Positions 1-7,031 of a stretch of DNA of 25,985 nucleotides are shown one piece after another. Position numbers and translations under genes: made by a program. Below the pieces are notes generated by a model that was not told the origin of the DNA, did not search any database, and worked only from the letters and a program-made list of their open reading frames with translations. Positions within the stretch are counted from its first letter, which is position 1, and each line of letters begins with the position of its first letter. Where the stretch lies: contig JBOHPP010000030.1 of assembly GCA_050731755.1 (NCBI GenBank), positions 1 through 25,985 on the forward strand, given 5' to 3'. The DNA is from JBOHPP01 sp050731755. Its GTDB lineage: Bacteria > Methylomirabilota > Methylomirabilia > Rokubacteriales > CSP1-6.

Positions 1-1
1 G

Positions 2-403
2 GCCGAGCATCTGGCCCTCCACGGCTTCACGGTCTTCGAAGCGACGAGCGGCGTCGAGGCCTTCCTCCATCTCAAGCGCGCTCCGCCGGAGACCGTCGTG
101 CTGAACCTGAACATGCCGCGACTCGGCGGCCTGGAGGCACTCCGGTGGATCCGGACCCTGGCCCCCTCCATCGCGGTCGTGACGCTGAGTGAGGAGGTGG
201 ACACCGAAGTCTACTGGCGGGCGCTGGAGCTCGGAGCGCATGATGCCCTCCCGACGCCCGTGGTCCTGGCGGACCTGGTGGCGGTGCTCGAGAGCCATGA
301 GAGGCCGCGACCAGTCTCCAGCAGTGGGGAGTCGCCGACGGCGTCTGTCGAGACGAGGGTAGGGATGGCGATGCCAGGTGCGGGTGCTCATCATCGCCGA
401 TGA
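2..403 (+). CDS. Response-regulator receiver domain protein, 5' partial, degenerate phosphoacceptor
   Basis: The frame is open from base 2 and the start lies outside the window. What remains is most of a CheY-like receiver fold, then a Ser/Pro-rich tail of about 35 residues with no output domain. The beta-3 strand reads VVLNLNMPRLGG. In the family the first Asn is the phosphorylated Asp (LLDLNMP), so the acceptor is Asn here (AAC at 104-106, one base from GAC). The conserved Thr is kept (VVTLSEE), but the conserved Lys before Pro is Thr (DALPTPV). By family knowledge such a receiver should not be phosphorylated in the usual way and may act as a constitutive or docking module. Its end overlaps the next receiver gene by 26 bases, so the two are probably translationally coupled, or they are the halves of a split two-receiver protein. 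Confidence 0.75.
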   Translation, partial: AEHLALHGFTVFEATSGVEAFLHLKRAPPETVVLNLNMPRLGGLEALRWIRTLAPSIAVVTLSEEVDTEVYWRALELGAHDALPTPVVLADLVAVLESHERPRPVSSSGESPTASVETRVGMAMPGAGAHHRR

Positions 404-764
404 CCATGACGTGCGGGCCACGCTGGAGGAGTTCCTGGCTCCGAAGGGGTATCGGACGATGGCGGCTCCTGACGACGTCGCGGCCCTGGACGCCATCGTC
501 GAGTCCCCTCCCGACGCCGTGCTGCTCGACATCGGCACGGCCGGGCTCACCGAGCTCGAGGCGTTGCCGACGATCCGCACACTGGCGCCCCATACAATGG
601 TCATCATGGTGGGTGTCATCACCGACCTCGAGATCGCCAGGCGAGGGCTCGCGCGGGGTGCCTTCGACTTCGTGGTAACGCCGCTGGATCTGAACTACCT
701 CACCGACAGCATCGAGGCGGCGCTTACGCTGCGACGGCTGTGTACACCAGAGGACATCCCATGA
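378..764 (+). CDS. Stand-alone response-regulator receiver protein
   Basis: This 128-residue protein is a single receiver domain without an output domain. It begins at GTG 378, the usual place for a receiver (RVLIIADDHD), and a purine-rich GAGGG lies upstream inside the preceding gene. The acidic pocket is present (D8, D9) and so is the phosphoacceptor D51 (AVLLDIG). The switch Thr/Ser is Val78 and the conserved Lys is Thr101 (VVTPLD). The protein may bind phosphate poorly or signal unconventionally. It is probably a partner of the overlapping receiver gene, perhaps in a phosphorelay whose kinase lies outside the window. Its stop codon overlaps an ATG (ATGA at 761-764) that opens only a 30-codon frame, so a further gene of the operon may have been truncated here. 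Confidence 0.75.
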   Translation: MRVLIIADDHDVRATLEEFLAPKGYRTMAAPDDVAALDAIVESPPDAVLLDIGTAGLTELEALPTIRTLAPHTMVIMVGVITDLEIARRGLARGAFDFVVTPLDLNYLTDSIEAALTLRRLCTPEDIP

Positions 765-815
765 CCACGCTGGGCTTCAAGGTCGCAAATCAAGGGCGCC
801 AGGCCACTCGTTCTC
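765..815. other. Convergent intergenic gap with a possible truncated ORF start
   Basis: This short gap separates the receiver genes (plus) from the alpha/beta hydrolase (minus). An ATG at 761 overlaps the receiver stop in the ATGA style typical of coupled genes, but its frame ends after about 30 codons inside the antisense of the hydrolase. I see no convincing terminator hairpin. Confidence 0.3.
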
Positions 816-1796
816 CTACAGGCTCCCGAGGAAGTCGACGATCGCGGCATTGACGTCCTCGGGCCGTTCCTGCTGAGTCCAGTGACCGCAGCCGGGGAGC
901 ATGAGCGTCTTTCGGAGGTGGGGAACGAACTTCGACAGGCTGGGGATGAGCTGATCCATGCCGCGAAACGCCACCACGAGGTCGCGATCGCCGGCGACAT
1001 ACAGCGCGGGGACGGTCACGCGCGCCCCGGAGAACGGAGCCAGCAGCTCCCAGTTGCAGTCGATGTTCCGGTACCAGTTCAGTCCCCCGCGAAATCCCGT
1101 GCGCGCGAATTCCCCGGCGAAGAACTCGACGTCGGCCTTGGTAAGCCATGGCGGCAGCGCATTCGGGTCGACCGTGCCGCTGAGGAAGCCACCCCGCCGT
1201 GGCACCATGCCGACGGCATCACGATTGCCCGTGATCAGGTCGCCCACCGGTCCGTCACCGGAGGCCCAGTACAGGAGGCGGCGGATGGTGAGGCGGAGGT
1301 CGCCCTCGAGCTCCTTCTCGGCCACCCCTGGCGTCTGGAAATAGAGCTGGTAGAACAGTGCGTCGTCGGTCTGGGGCATGACAGTGGTCGGACGCGCGGG
1401 CCCCCGCGGCCGGAACGGGACGCTCAGGCCGATGACGGCACGAAAGCGGTCGGGACGCAGCAGCGCGGCATGCCAGGCGACGGGAGCGCCCCAGTCATGG
1501 CCGGCGATCACCGCCGACTCCGCGCCGAGGGCGTCGAGCAGGCCGATCATGTCGCCGACGAGGTGCAGGAGCGTGTACTGGTCGATCTCGGCTGGAGCAT
1601 CGGTCTGGCCGTAGCCGCGCATATCGGGCGCCACCGCGTGGAACCCGGCTTTGGCCAGCGCCGGCAGCTGGTGCCGCCAGGAATACCAGGACTCCGGGAA
1701 GCCGTGACAGAGGACGATCAGCGGGCCCGCCCCCTGCTCGGCGATGTGCATGCGGATGCCGTTGGTCTCCACGATCCGGTGCTGAACTTGACTCAT
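816..1796 (-). CDS. Alpha/beta hydrolase, soluble epoxide hydrolase type
   Basis: This 326-residue cytoplasmic alpha/beta-fold hydrolase has the epoxide-hydrolase layout. HGFPE at residues 31-35 supplies the oxyanion HGxP motif. The nucleophile is D101 in GHDWG, using Asp rather than the Ser of esterases. A cap region follows with YQLYFQ and NWYRN Tyr residues of the kind that activate the epoxide oxygen. The acid is probably D272 and the base H305 in GCGHWTQQE. By family knowledge it would open an epoxide to a diol through an ester intermediate; a fluoroacetate or haloalkane dehalogenase relative is less likely because of the cap Tyr residues. The start follows the FAD-monooxygenase gene by 5 bases, and a GAAGGA ribosome site overlaps that gene's stop codon. 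A monooxygenase immediately upstream suggests coupled epoxidation and hydrolysis, but that is inference. Confidence 0.88.
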   Translation of the reverse strand: MSQVQHRIVETNGIRMHIAEQGAGPLIVLCHGFPESWYSWRHQLPALAKAGFHAVAPDMRGYGQTDAPAEIDQYTLLHLVGDMIGLLDALGAESAVIAGHDWGAPVAWHAALLRPDRFRAVIGLSVPFRPRGPARPTTVMPQTDDALFYQLYFQTPGVAEKELEGDLRLTIRRLLYWASGDGPVGDLITGNRDAVGMVPRRGGFLSGTVDPNALPPWLTKADVEFFAGEFARTGFRGGLNWYRNIDCNWELLAPFSGARVTVPALYVAGDRDLVVAFRGMDQLIPSLSKFVPHLRKTLMLPGCGHWTQQERPEDVNAAIVDFLGSL

Positions 1797-1801
1797 GGTG
1801 C

Positions 1802-3142
1802 CTATCCTTCCGTCATCACGGCCACGACGCGCTGCACGAGCTCGGGGTCCAGGTAGACGCTCCGCGGTTTGAGCAGGTGCTGGACCTCGGCGACCAGACG
1901 GTGAACTCCGGGATCGCGGGCCGCCAGCTTGGTCAGGGCGAGTCCGAACTTGATCGCCACCTCGAAGTCCGGCGGACGTTCGCCGCGTGTGTCCGGATAG
2001 ACGAAATCCGGGATGACGGAACCCGCCCAGGGAGTCTCGATCAGCGCCGCGGCTTCGACAAAGAAGGAGGGGGCCAGACCGTCCAGTGGATCAGGCTCGG
2101 CCGCTCGCGTCGCCAGCAGGTGGCCGAGGGCGCGGGCCTCCTGCGCGGCCACACTCATTCCCTGGCCATAGACGGGATTGAACCGACACACCGCATCGCC
2201 GACCGGGAGCAGCCCCCGCGGAAGGCTCGTCAGTCGCTCGTAGTGCCGGTACGCGCTGGCCGGGAACCCGAAGCGGACGACGTCGTCCAGGAGCTTGGCG
2301 GGTTTGATCGCGTTGTAGATCGTGGGGGTCCGCAACTGCTGCGCGAAGGCCATGAATCCGTCCGCATCCCCGGGCGGCCTCTCGCCGTGTCGCCCGGCGA
2401 CGGTGACGATCCAGCGCCGACCCTCCAGCGGCAACAGCAGCGCGCCCCGGCTGCTGGCCGGGGCCCGGGGGAAGCAAAACACTCCCTTCCAGTCCGGGGG
2501 CGCGTCGTCAGGGATCGCGAAGATGGCGCTGGTATAGGCCAGGTCGACGCCGACGGTGGTCTCTTCAGGCGCCGCCTGGCCGATCGCCTCGAGCAGGCCG
2601 AGCGTGAGGGTCCCACGCCCTGAGGCATCCACCACGAGATCCGCCTCCAGCGTCTCGCTCTTCTCGGTGCGTTGCGCGCACCGCACTCCGGTGACCGCGG
2701 TCCCATCCGAGCGCGCCACCAACGCCTCGACGGGGCAGTGTTGACGGAATTCGACGTTGGCGCAGGCGTGCACACGCTGTCGCACGGTGAATTCCACCTG
2801 GGCCCGGGACATGGCATAGGCATCAAAGCCGAGATCGCGCTGGGGAAACGGATCATAGCCGGGCCGTTCCATCCGAACGTCGAGTCCGACTCGGAACGGG
2901 ACCGCGCCGCGCTTGGCCAGATCGTGGTCGAAGTCCGGGAACAGCTCAGACAGCGCGCGTTGGCCGCCCGCGAGCAAGGCATGGACATGCTTGCCCTGGG
3001 GCACACCGACCCGGTCAGCTGCCTGCCGGGGCAGAACATCACGTTCCAACACGAGCACTCGCTCGAAGTGGTCCGCGAGCGCCCGCGCGGCCGTCAGTCC
3101 TCCCATGCCGGCCCCGACCACGACGGCCTGTCTGCCTACCAT
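1802..3142 (-). CDS. FAD-dependent monooxygenase/oxidoreductase
   Basis: This 446-residue protein has an N-terminal Rossmann FAD-binding motif, VVGAGMGG around residues 8-15. An acidic residue ends the second strand (LERD, E33), and a VPQGKHVHALL segment at 47-57 is typical of one branch of FAD aromatic hydroxylase/epoxidase-like proteins. The second FAD motif is GDAVCRFNPVYGQGM at 315-329. There is no membrane anchor. I chose ATG 3142 because the Rossmann fold begins directly after it and GGGGGAA lies 6 bases upstream. The frame stays open to 3400, but that extension is Ser/Arg-rich and overlaps the Gfo/Idh gene. It is the third gene of a four-gene minus-strand run. The substrate is unknown; the following epoxide-hydrolase-like gene suggests an oxygenated intermediate. 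It may instead be a geranylgeranyl-reductase-like enzyme. Confidence 0.85.
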   Translation of the reverse strand: MVGRQAVVVGAGMGGLTAARALADHFERVLVLERDVLPRQAADRVGVPQGKHVHALLAGGQRALSELFPDFDHDLAKRGAVPFRVGLDVRMERPGYDPFPQRDLGFDAYAMSRAQVEFTVRQRVHACANVEFRQHCPVEALVARSDGTAVTGVRCAQRTEKSETLEADLVVDASGRGTLTLGLLEAIGQAAPEETTVGVDLAYTSAIFAIPDDAPPDWKGVFCFPRAPASSRGALLLPLEGRRWIVTVAGRHGERPPGDADGFMAFAQQLRTPTIYNAIKPAKLLDDVVRFGFPASAYRHYERLTSLPRGLLPVGDAVCRFNPVYGQGMSVAAQEARALGHLLATRAAEPDPLDGLAPSFFVEAAALIETPWAGSVIPDFVYPDTRGERPPDFEVAIKFGLALTKLAARDPGVHRLVAEVQHLLKPRSVYLDPELVQRVVAVMTEG

Positions 3143-3221
3143 CGGTCGTTCCCCCGCGATCCCGGCGCGAGCATACCCTGGCTCCGCAGCGCCGGAAAGG
3201 ACCTGAGGCGGTCCACGGTCG

Positions 3222-4424
3222 TTATCGGCGCCATTCCAGGTCGTCGAGCACCGCGATGGGGACCGGCACCTCCTGCCCGTTGCGCTCGGCCGACACGTAC
3301 CCCGCATACAGGGTCGCCACCGTGTCGTGCGCGATGAGGGGACCGGACTGCGGGGGCCGGCCGCTGACGCCGCACTCGACGAAGTCCTGGATCTCGGCAT
3401 AGAAGCCCTGCTGCCACTCTTCGTCGGCGGCGGGGTGACTCCAACCTTCCTTGGTCCCGATCTTCTCGACGACGTAGACGTCGCGGAACTGCCCGGCCTC
3501 GGGGTTGAAGGTGTCGAGGAGGTTCACGGGGTTGAGCCGGCAAGTCGTGCGGTGATTGTTGGCGAACACCTCGAGCCAGTTATGCACCCCGCCGAGCACC
3601 AGCTCGGTGGCGAACACGTCGGCGACCGTGCCGTCGTCGAAGGTGACGTGCAGCTGGCTGTAGTCCTCGATGTCCTCGTAGTCGGTGCGGAGGAAGCCAC
3701 GGTCGCGAAAGCCGGGCAGGCGCGTGATTTCGTGGACCCGGCCGGATACCGTGGCCGGCCGGATCGGCCGTCCCTGGCGAGCGCGCCCCTCGACGTGCTT
3801 GAGGTAGAGGCACGCCGTCAGCGGGTGGCAGCCCTTGCCCACGAGCGAGCCGCCGCCCGCCTGCCGCCAGATGCCGTACACCGGCGAGTGCGAGCCGCTG
3901 TGGGACTCGCCACCCAGCATCCAGAGAATCTGAGCGTCCGTCTTCTCGACGATCTGCCGCTCCTTCTGGATCGCCGGCGCATAGATCCAGTTCTCGGCGT
4001 AGGCCAGGACGACGCCGTGGCGGCGCGCCGCGCGCACGATGCGGTCGGCGCTGGCCAGCGCGACCTTCAGCAGCGTTTCCTTGCCGGCGCGGTTGCCGGC
4101 GAACGGGCCGTCCGGCGGCCCGAACGCGCCGGTGAACGGCTTCTCGACGAAGACGTGCTTGCCGGCCTCGATGGCCTCGAGCGCCACCGCCTCGTGCGTC
4201 ACGGGCGGAGAGCAAATGTCCACGACGTCGACGTGCGGCAGCATGGCGGCGAGGCTCGGATACGGCGTCGCGCCGCTGTCTCGGGCGAAGGCCTCCCGCC
4301 GATCGGCGGTCGGGGAGGTCACGCCGGCCAGGCGTGCCTCGACGCCGTGGACGCGACGGTAGGCGAGGAGGTGCAGGTGCGCCGCGAAGCGCGAGCCGAC
4401 GATGCCGATCCTGAGCGTGCCCAT
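3222..4424 (-). CDS. Gfo/Idh/MocA family NAD(P)-dependent oxidoreductase
   Basis: This 400-residue protein has the family's two-domain layout. The N-terminal Rossmann motif is GIVGSRFAA (7-15), and the catalytic-site signature is VEKPF with K95. The C-terminal domain has GGGSLVGKGCH around 190-200, whose H200 matches the family's active-site His. Members oxidise or reduce hydroxyl groups of sugars, inositols and related polyols or amides with NAD(P). The start ATG is 13 bases after the amidohydrolase stop, so the two are probably cotranscribed. No strong ribosome-binding site is visible, which fits translational coupling. The substrate cannot be read from the sequence. In this cluster it may act on a ring-opened or hydroxylated intermediate. 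Confidence 0.9.
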   Translation of the reverse strand: MGTLRIGIVGSRFAAHLHLLAYRRVHGVEARLAGVTSPTADRREAFARDSGATPYPSLAAMLPHVDVVDICSPPVTHEAVALEAIEAGKHVFVEKPFTGAFGPPDGPFAGNRAGKETLLKVALASADRIVRAARRHGVVLAYAENWIYAPAIQKERQIVEKTDAQILWMLGGESHSGSHSPVYGIWRQAGGGSLVGKGCHPLTACLYLKHVEGRARQGRPIRPATVSGRVHEITRLPGFRDRGFLRTDYEDIEDYSQLHVTFDDGTVADVFATELVLGGVHNWLEVFANNHRTTCRLNPVNLLDTFNPEAGQFRDVYVVEKIGTKEGWSHPAADEEWQQGFYAEIQDFVECGVSGRPPQSGPLIAHDTVATLYAGYVSAERNGQEVPVPIAVLDDLEWRR

Positions 4425-4437
4425 CGACGGGGGCGGC

Positions 4438-5679
4438 TCACGGCGCTTTGTGGAGGGCGCCGTCCTTCATGATCATGCGGAGCGCGCCGCGGTCCTGGAG
4501 GACCTCGATGTCGGCGAGCGGGTCGCCGTCCACCAGCACGAGATCGGCGAGGGCACCCGCGCGGACGACGCCCAGCTCGCCGGGCCGTCCCATGATCTCG
4601 CCGCCGAGCCGGGTGGCAGCGACGAGCGTCTCCATCGGTGAGAAGCCCAGGATCTTGACGAAGAGCCAGAGGTCACGGGCGTAGGTGCCGTGCGGGGTGT
4701 AGGCGAAGCCGTAGTCGCCGCCGGGCAGCACCCGGATGCCGCGCCGGCGCATGCGGCCGACGCTCTCGACGGAGATGGCCAGCTCGCGCTCGAAGCCCCG
4801 GGCCCGCTCGGTGGTGACGCCCCACTGGCCGGCTGCCTGGCTCAGGTTGTAGGTGATACCGAGGGCGGGGGCCACGAAGACGCGATCGCGCGCGGTCTCC
4901 AGGGCGTCGAGGGCCCGCTCGTCAGCGTAGTTGGCGTGGTAGATGATCTCGATACCGTGACGGAGCGCCATCAGGACGGACTCCGCGCTCCGGCAATGGG
5001 CGCACACCCGGAGGCCTCCCGCCCGCGCCACCTCCATGGCCGCCGTCACCTCCGCGTCGGTCATGGGCGTCTGCTCGGACGCCCAGCTCGAGGTGCCGAG
5101 GTCGCCGGAGAGGTTGAGCTTCAAGAGGTCCACGCCCTCGCGCGCGAGGAGGCGGCACACACGGCGAATCCCATCGGGGCCGTCGGCCACCCAGCAGAAC
5201 GTCGGCGTCTCGTGGTACGGCAGATGGAGCCGGTTGGTGTCGCCGAGCCCGCCGGTCACCGTGATCTCGGGGCCGTTGGCGAGAAGCCGGGGCCCCGGCA
5301 CGCGGCCGGCGTCGATCTCGCGGCGCAGGACGACGTCCAGGCGAGGCTTGGCCGCCGCCGCCGACAGCGCGCTCGTATAGCCGCAGTCGAGCATCGTGCG
5401 CGCGTTACGCACGGTGGCGAGGATGTGCTCCTCGGGCGGCAGCTGGGTGAGCTCGTAGGAGACCACATCGGCGAAGCTCAGATGCGCATGCGGCTCGATG
5501 AGACCCGGCATCAGGGTGGCGCCGGCGCCGTCGATCATGGTCGCGCCCGCGGGAGCGGGGCCGGCCGGCCCCGGCGTGACCTCGGCGATGCGGGTACCCT
5601 CGACCCGCACGACTCCGGGAAACGGCTCGCGGCCGGTGCCGTCGAAGATCCTCACGTTGGTGATGACGCAGGTACCCAT
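4438..5679 (-). CDS. Metal-dependent amidohydrolase (imidazolonepropionase/prolidase-like)
   Basis: This 413-residue amidohydrolase has the binuclear-metal TIM-barrel motifs in order: H64-A-H66 after strand 1, K187 (LLKLNLSG, a candidate carboxylated Lys), H228 (CAHC), H248 (YHAN) and D322 (LPGGDYG). The C-terminal GALADLVLVDGDPL segment is the usual small beta-sandwich return. It resembles the branch containing Xaa-Pro dipeptidases and imidazolonepropionase-like enzymes, which cleave cyclic or peptide-like amide bonds. I chose ATG 5679 because GGGAGGGGG lies just upstream and the family N-terminus (VITNVRIFDG) begins there. The frame extends to 5868, but that extension is Arg/Pro-rich and lies in the divergent promoter region. 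It is the first gene of the minus-strand run and is divergent from the M24 gene. The substrate is unknown. Confidence 0.9.
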   Translation of the reverse strand: MGTCVITNVRIFDGTGREPFPGVVRVEGTRIAEVTPGPAGPAPAGATMIDGAGATLMPGLIEPHAHLSFADVVSYELTQLPPEEHILATVRNARTMLDCGYTSALSAAAAKPRLDVVLRREIDAGRVPGPRLLANGPEITVTGGLGDTNRLHLPYHETPTFCWVADGPDGIRRVCRLLAREGVDLLKLNLSGDLGTSSWASEQTPMTDAEVTAAMEVARAGGLRVCAHCRSAESVLMALRHGIEIIYHANYADERALDALETARDRVFVAPALGITYNLSQAAGQWGVTTERARGFERELAISVESVGRMRRRGIRVLPGGDYGFAYTPHGTYARDLWLFVKILGFSPMETLVAATRLGGEIMGRPGELGVVRAGALADLVLVDGDPLADIEVLQDRGALRMIMKDGALHKAP

Positions 5680-5707
5680 GGGCCCCCTCCCTCGCTCTGG
5701 TCCGGGG

Positions 5708-5713
5708 ATTCTA
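5708..5713 (-). promoter_or_regulatory. Possible -10 element for the amidohydrolase operon
   Basis: On the minus strand this reads TAGAAT, 5 of 6 matches to the sigma-70 -10 box, about 28 bases before the amidohydrolase ATG. No good -35 box stands 16-18 bases upstream, so the call is weak and rests on position and on the similar TAGxxT boxes before other genes of this window. Confidence 0.3.
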
Positions 5714-5802
5714 GCAGGGGAGAGGCGCGATCGGACCGCGGCCGTGGGCACGCTCGGAGCCTCGTCGCCGGGGCGCGGATCGTTCGGAATGAGCCGCACG
5801 GA

Positions 5803-5832
5803 TTGACATCGTCTCCGGCGGCGGGCTAGATT
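5803..5832 (+). promoter_or_regulatory. Sigma-70-like promoter for the M24/M20/dpp operon
   Basis: A perfect TTGACA -35 box at 5803-5808 is followed after 18 bases by TAGATT (5827-5832), 4 of 6 matches to the -10 consensus. Transcription would begin near 5839 and leave a leader of about 50 bases before ATG 5889. The rest of the 209-base divergent region (5680-5888) shows no operator palindrome that I can defend. Confidence 0.55.
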
Positions 5833-5888
5833 CGGGCCTCGCCCCGGAGACGTGCGGTGCTGATGCATGAACTCACGTGAGGCCCTCC

Positions 5889-7022
5889 ATGCCAGAGTCC
5901 GGTCGCGCAGTCATCGCCAACGTCGCGCGCCTCCACGAAATCATGGATCGCCACCGGCTGGCCGCGGTGGTGGCGCGCTCGGGGCAGAACTTCACCTATC
6001 TCGCAGGGCTCGCCTATCCGGGCACGCTCGCCCGCCACCTCGATCTGCCCGACTCGGTTCGGGGCGTGCTGCTGCTGTGGCCCCGGCGCGGTGAGCCGGT
6101 CATCGTCCTCAACAAGATCGCCGAGGGGCTCACCCGGCGTGACTCCTGGGTCAAGAGAATCGAGGTTTACGACGCCTACACGGAATCGCCGTACCACCGG
6201 CTCGGTCAGGTGCTGAAGGCCGAGGGACTCGCCGGCGAGCGCGTCGGCTTCGAGAAGAACTACGTCAGCGCCGCCCACTGGGAGGACGTCCAGCGCAGCC
6301 TGCCGCAGCTCCAGATGGTCGACTGCGCCCGGGTGATGGACGAGGTGCGCTGGGTGAAGACGGCCGGCGAGATCGCGCGCCTCAAGAAGGGCGCCGACCT
6401 GCTCGACGACGCCTATCTCGAGGTGTTCCCCACGATTCGGCCGGGCGAGACCGAGCGAGCGGTGCACAGCCGGATCATCGCGAGCTGTCTCCGGCGCGGG
6501 GCCAACTGGGCGCATGGCATCCTGAATTCCTCGACGAACCTGATCCCCTACGCCGGCGAGAGCGACACCGTGTTCCACCGCGGCGACGTCGTGCGCACCG
6601 ACTACGTCGCCTACGTCGACGGCTACCCCGGCCACCAGTCGCGCAACGCCGTCCTCGGCCAGCCCAGCGCGCAGCAGAGGCGTGAGTACGAGATCACTCG
6701 AGCCATCTATCGGATGACGATCGATCACTGCCGGCCCGGGGTGCGGGCGGGGGACATCTACGAGTTCGTCGTGAAAGAATTCGCCAAGCACGGCTGGAGC
6801 TACACCACCTCGCTGGTCGGGCATGGGGTGGGCTGCTGGTGGCACCAGCAGGAGCCGGTGCTGGCGCGCGGCAGCGAGGTCGTGCTCGAAGAGGGCATGG
6901 TGCTGGCGCTGGAGCCCCACAAGGACTACTGGCACATCCAGGACATGGTCGTCGTTGGCGCCAAGGGCCCCACGTTGATCTCGGACAAGTTCTCGACCGA
7001 TCAGATGTTCGTGATCGAGTAG
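5889..7022 (+). CDS. M24 (Xaa-Pro peptidase/creatinase fold) protein with altered metal site
   Basis: This 377-residue protein has the two-domain layout of prolidase, aminopeptidase P and creatinase: an N-terminal creatinase-like domain to about residue 145, then a pita-bread domain. Aligned by eye to the five M24 metal ligands (Asp, Asp, His, Glu, Glu), it reads D238, H249 in place of the second Asp (exactly 11 residues on, in GYPGHQSRN), H312 (GHGVG), E342 (ALEPH) and Q351 in place of the last Glu (HIQDMVVV). H319 of the second His motif is kept. A two-metal peptidase mechanism is therefore doubtful; a creatinase-like metal-free hydrolase or a changed one-metal site is possible. ATG 5889 is preferred to GTG 5877 because GTGAGG lies 6 bases before it. 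It heads a five-gene operon with an M20 homologue and a dipeptide-type importer. Confidence 0.85.
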   Translation: MPESGRAVIANVARLHEIMDRHRLAAVVARSGQNFTYLAGLAYPGTLARHLDLPDSVRGVLLLWPRRGEPVIVLNKIAEGLTRRDSWVKRIEVYDAYTESPYHRLGQVLKAEGLAGERVGFEKNYVSAAHWEDVQRSLPQLQMVDCARVMDEVRWVKTAGEIARLKKGADLLDDAYLEVFPTIRPGETERAVHSRIIASCLRRGANWAHGILNSSTNLIPYAGESDTVFHRGDVVRTDYVAYVDGYPGHQSRNAVLGQPSAQQRREYEITRAIYRMTIDHCRPGVRAGDIYEFVVKEFAKHGWSYTTSLVGHGVGCWWHQQEPVLARGSEVVLEEGMVLALEPHKDYWHIQDMVVVGAKGPTLISDKFSTDQMFVIE

Positions 7023-7031
7023 GGGGCGCCG

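Noticed and set aside
3143..3400. N-terminal extension of the FAD monooxygenase frame
   Set aside because: Ser/Arg-rich, overlaps the Gfo/Idh gene, and the Rossmann fold begins at ATG 3142 with a good ribosome site.
5680..5868. N-terminal extension of the amidohydrolase frame
   Set aside because: It would cover the divergent promoter region and lacks family similarity; ATG 5679 has a strong ribosome site.
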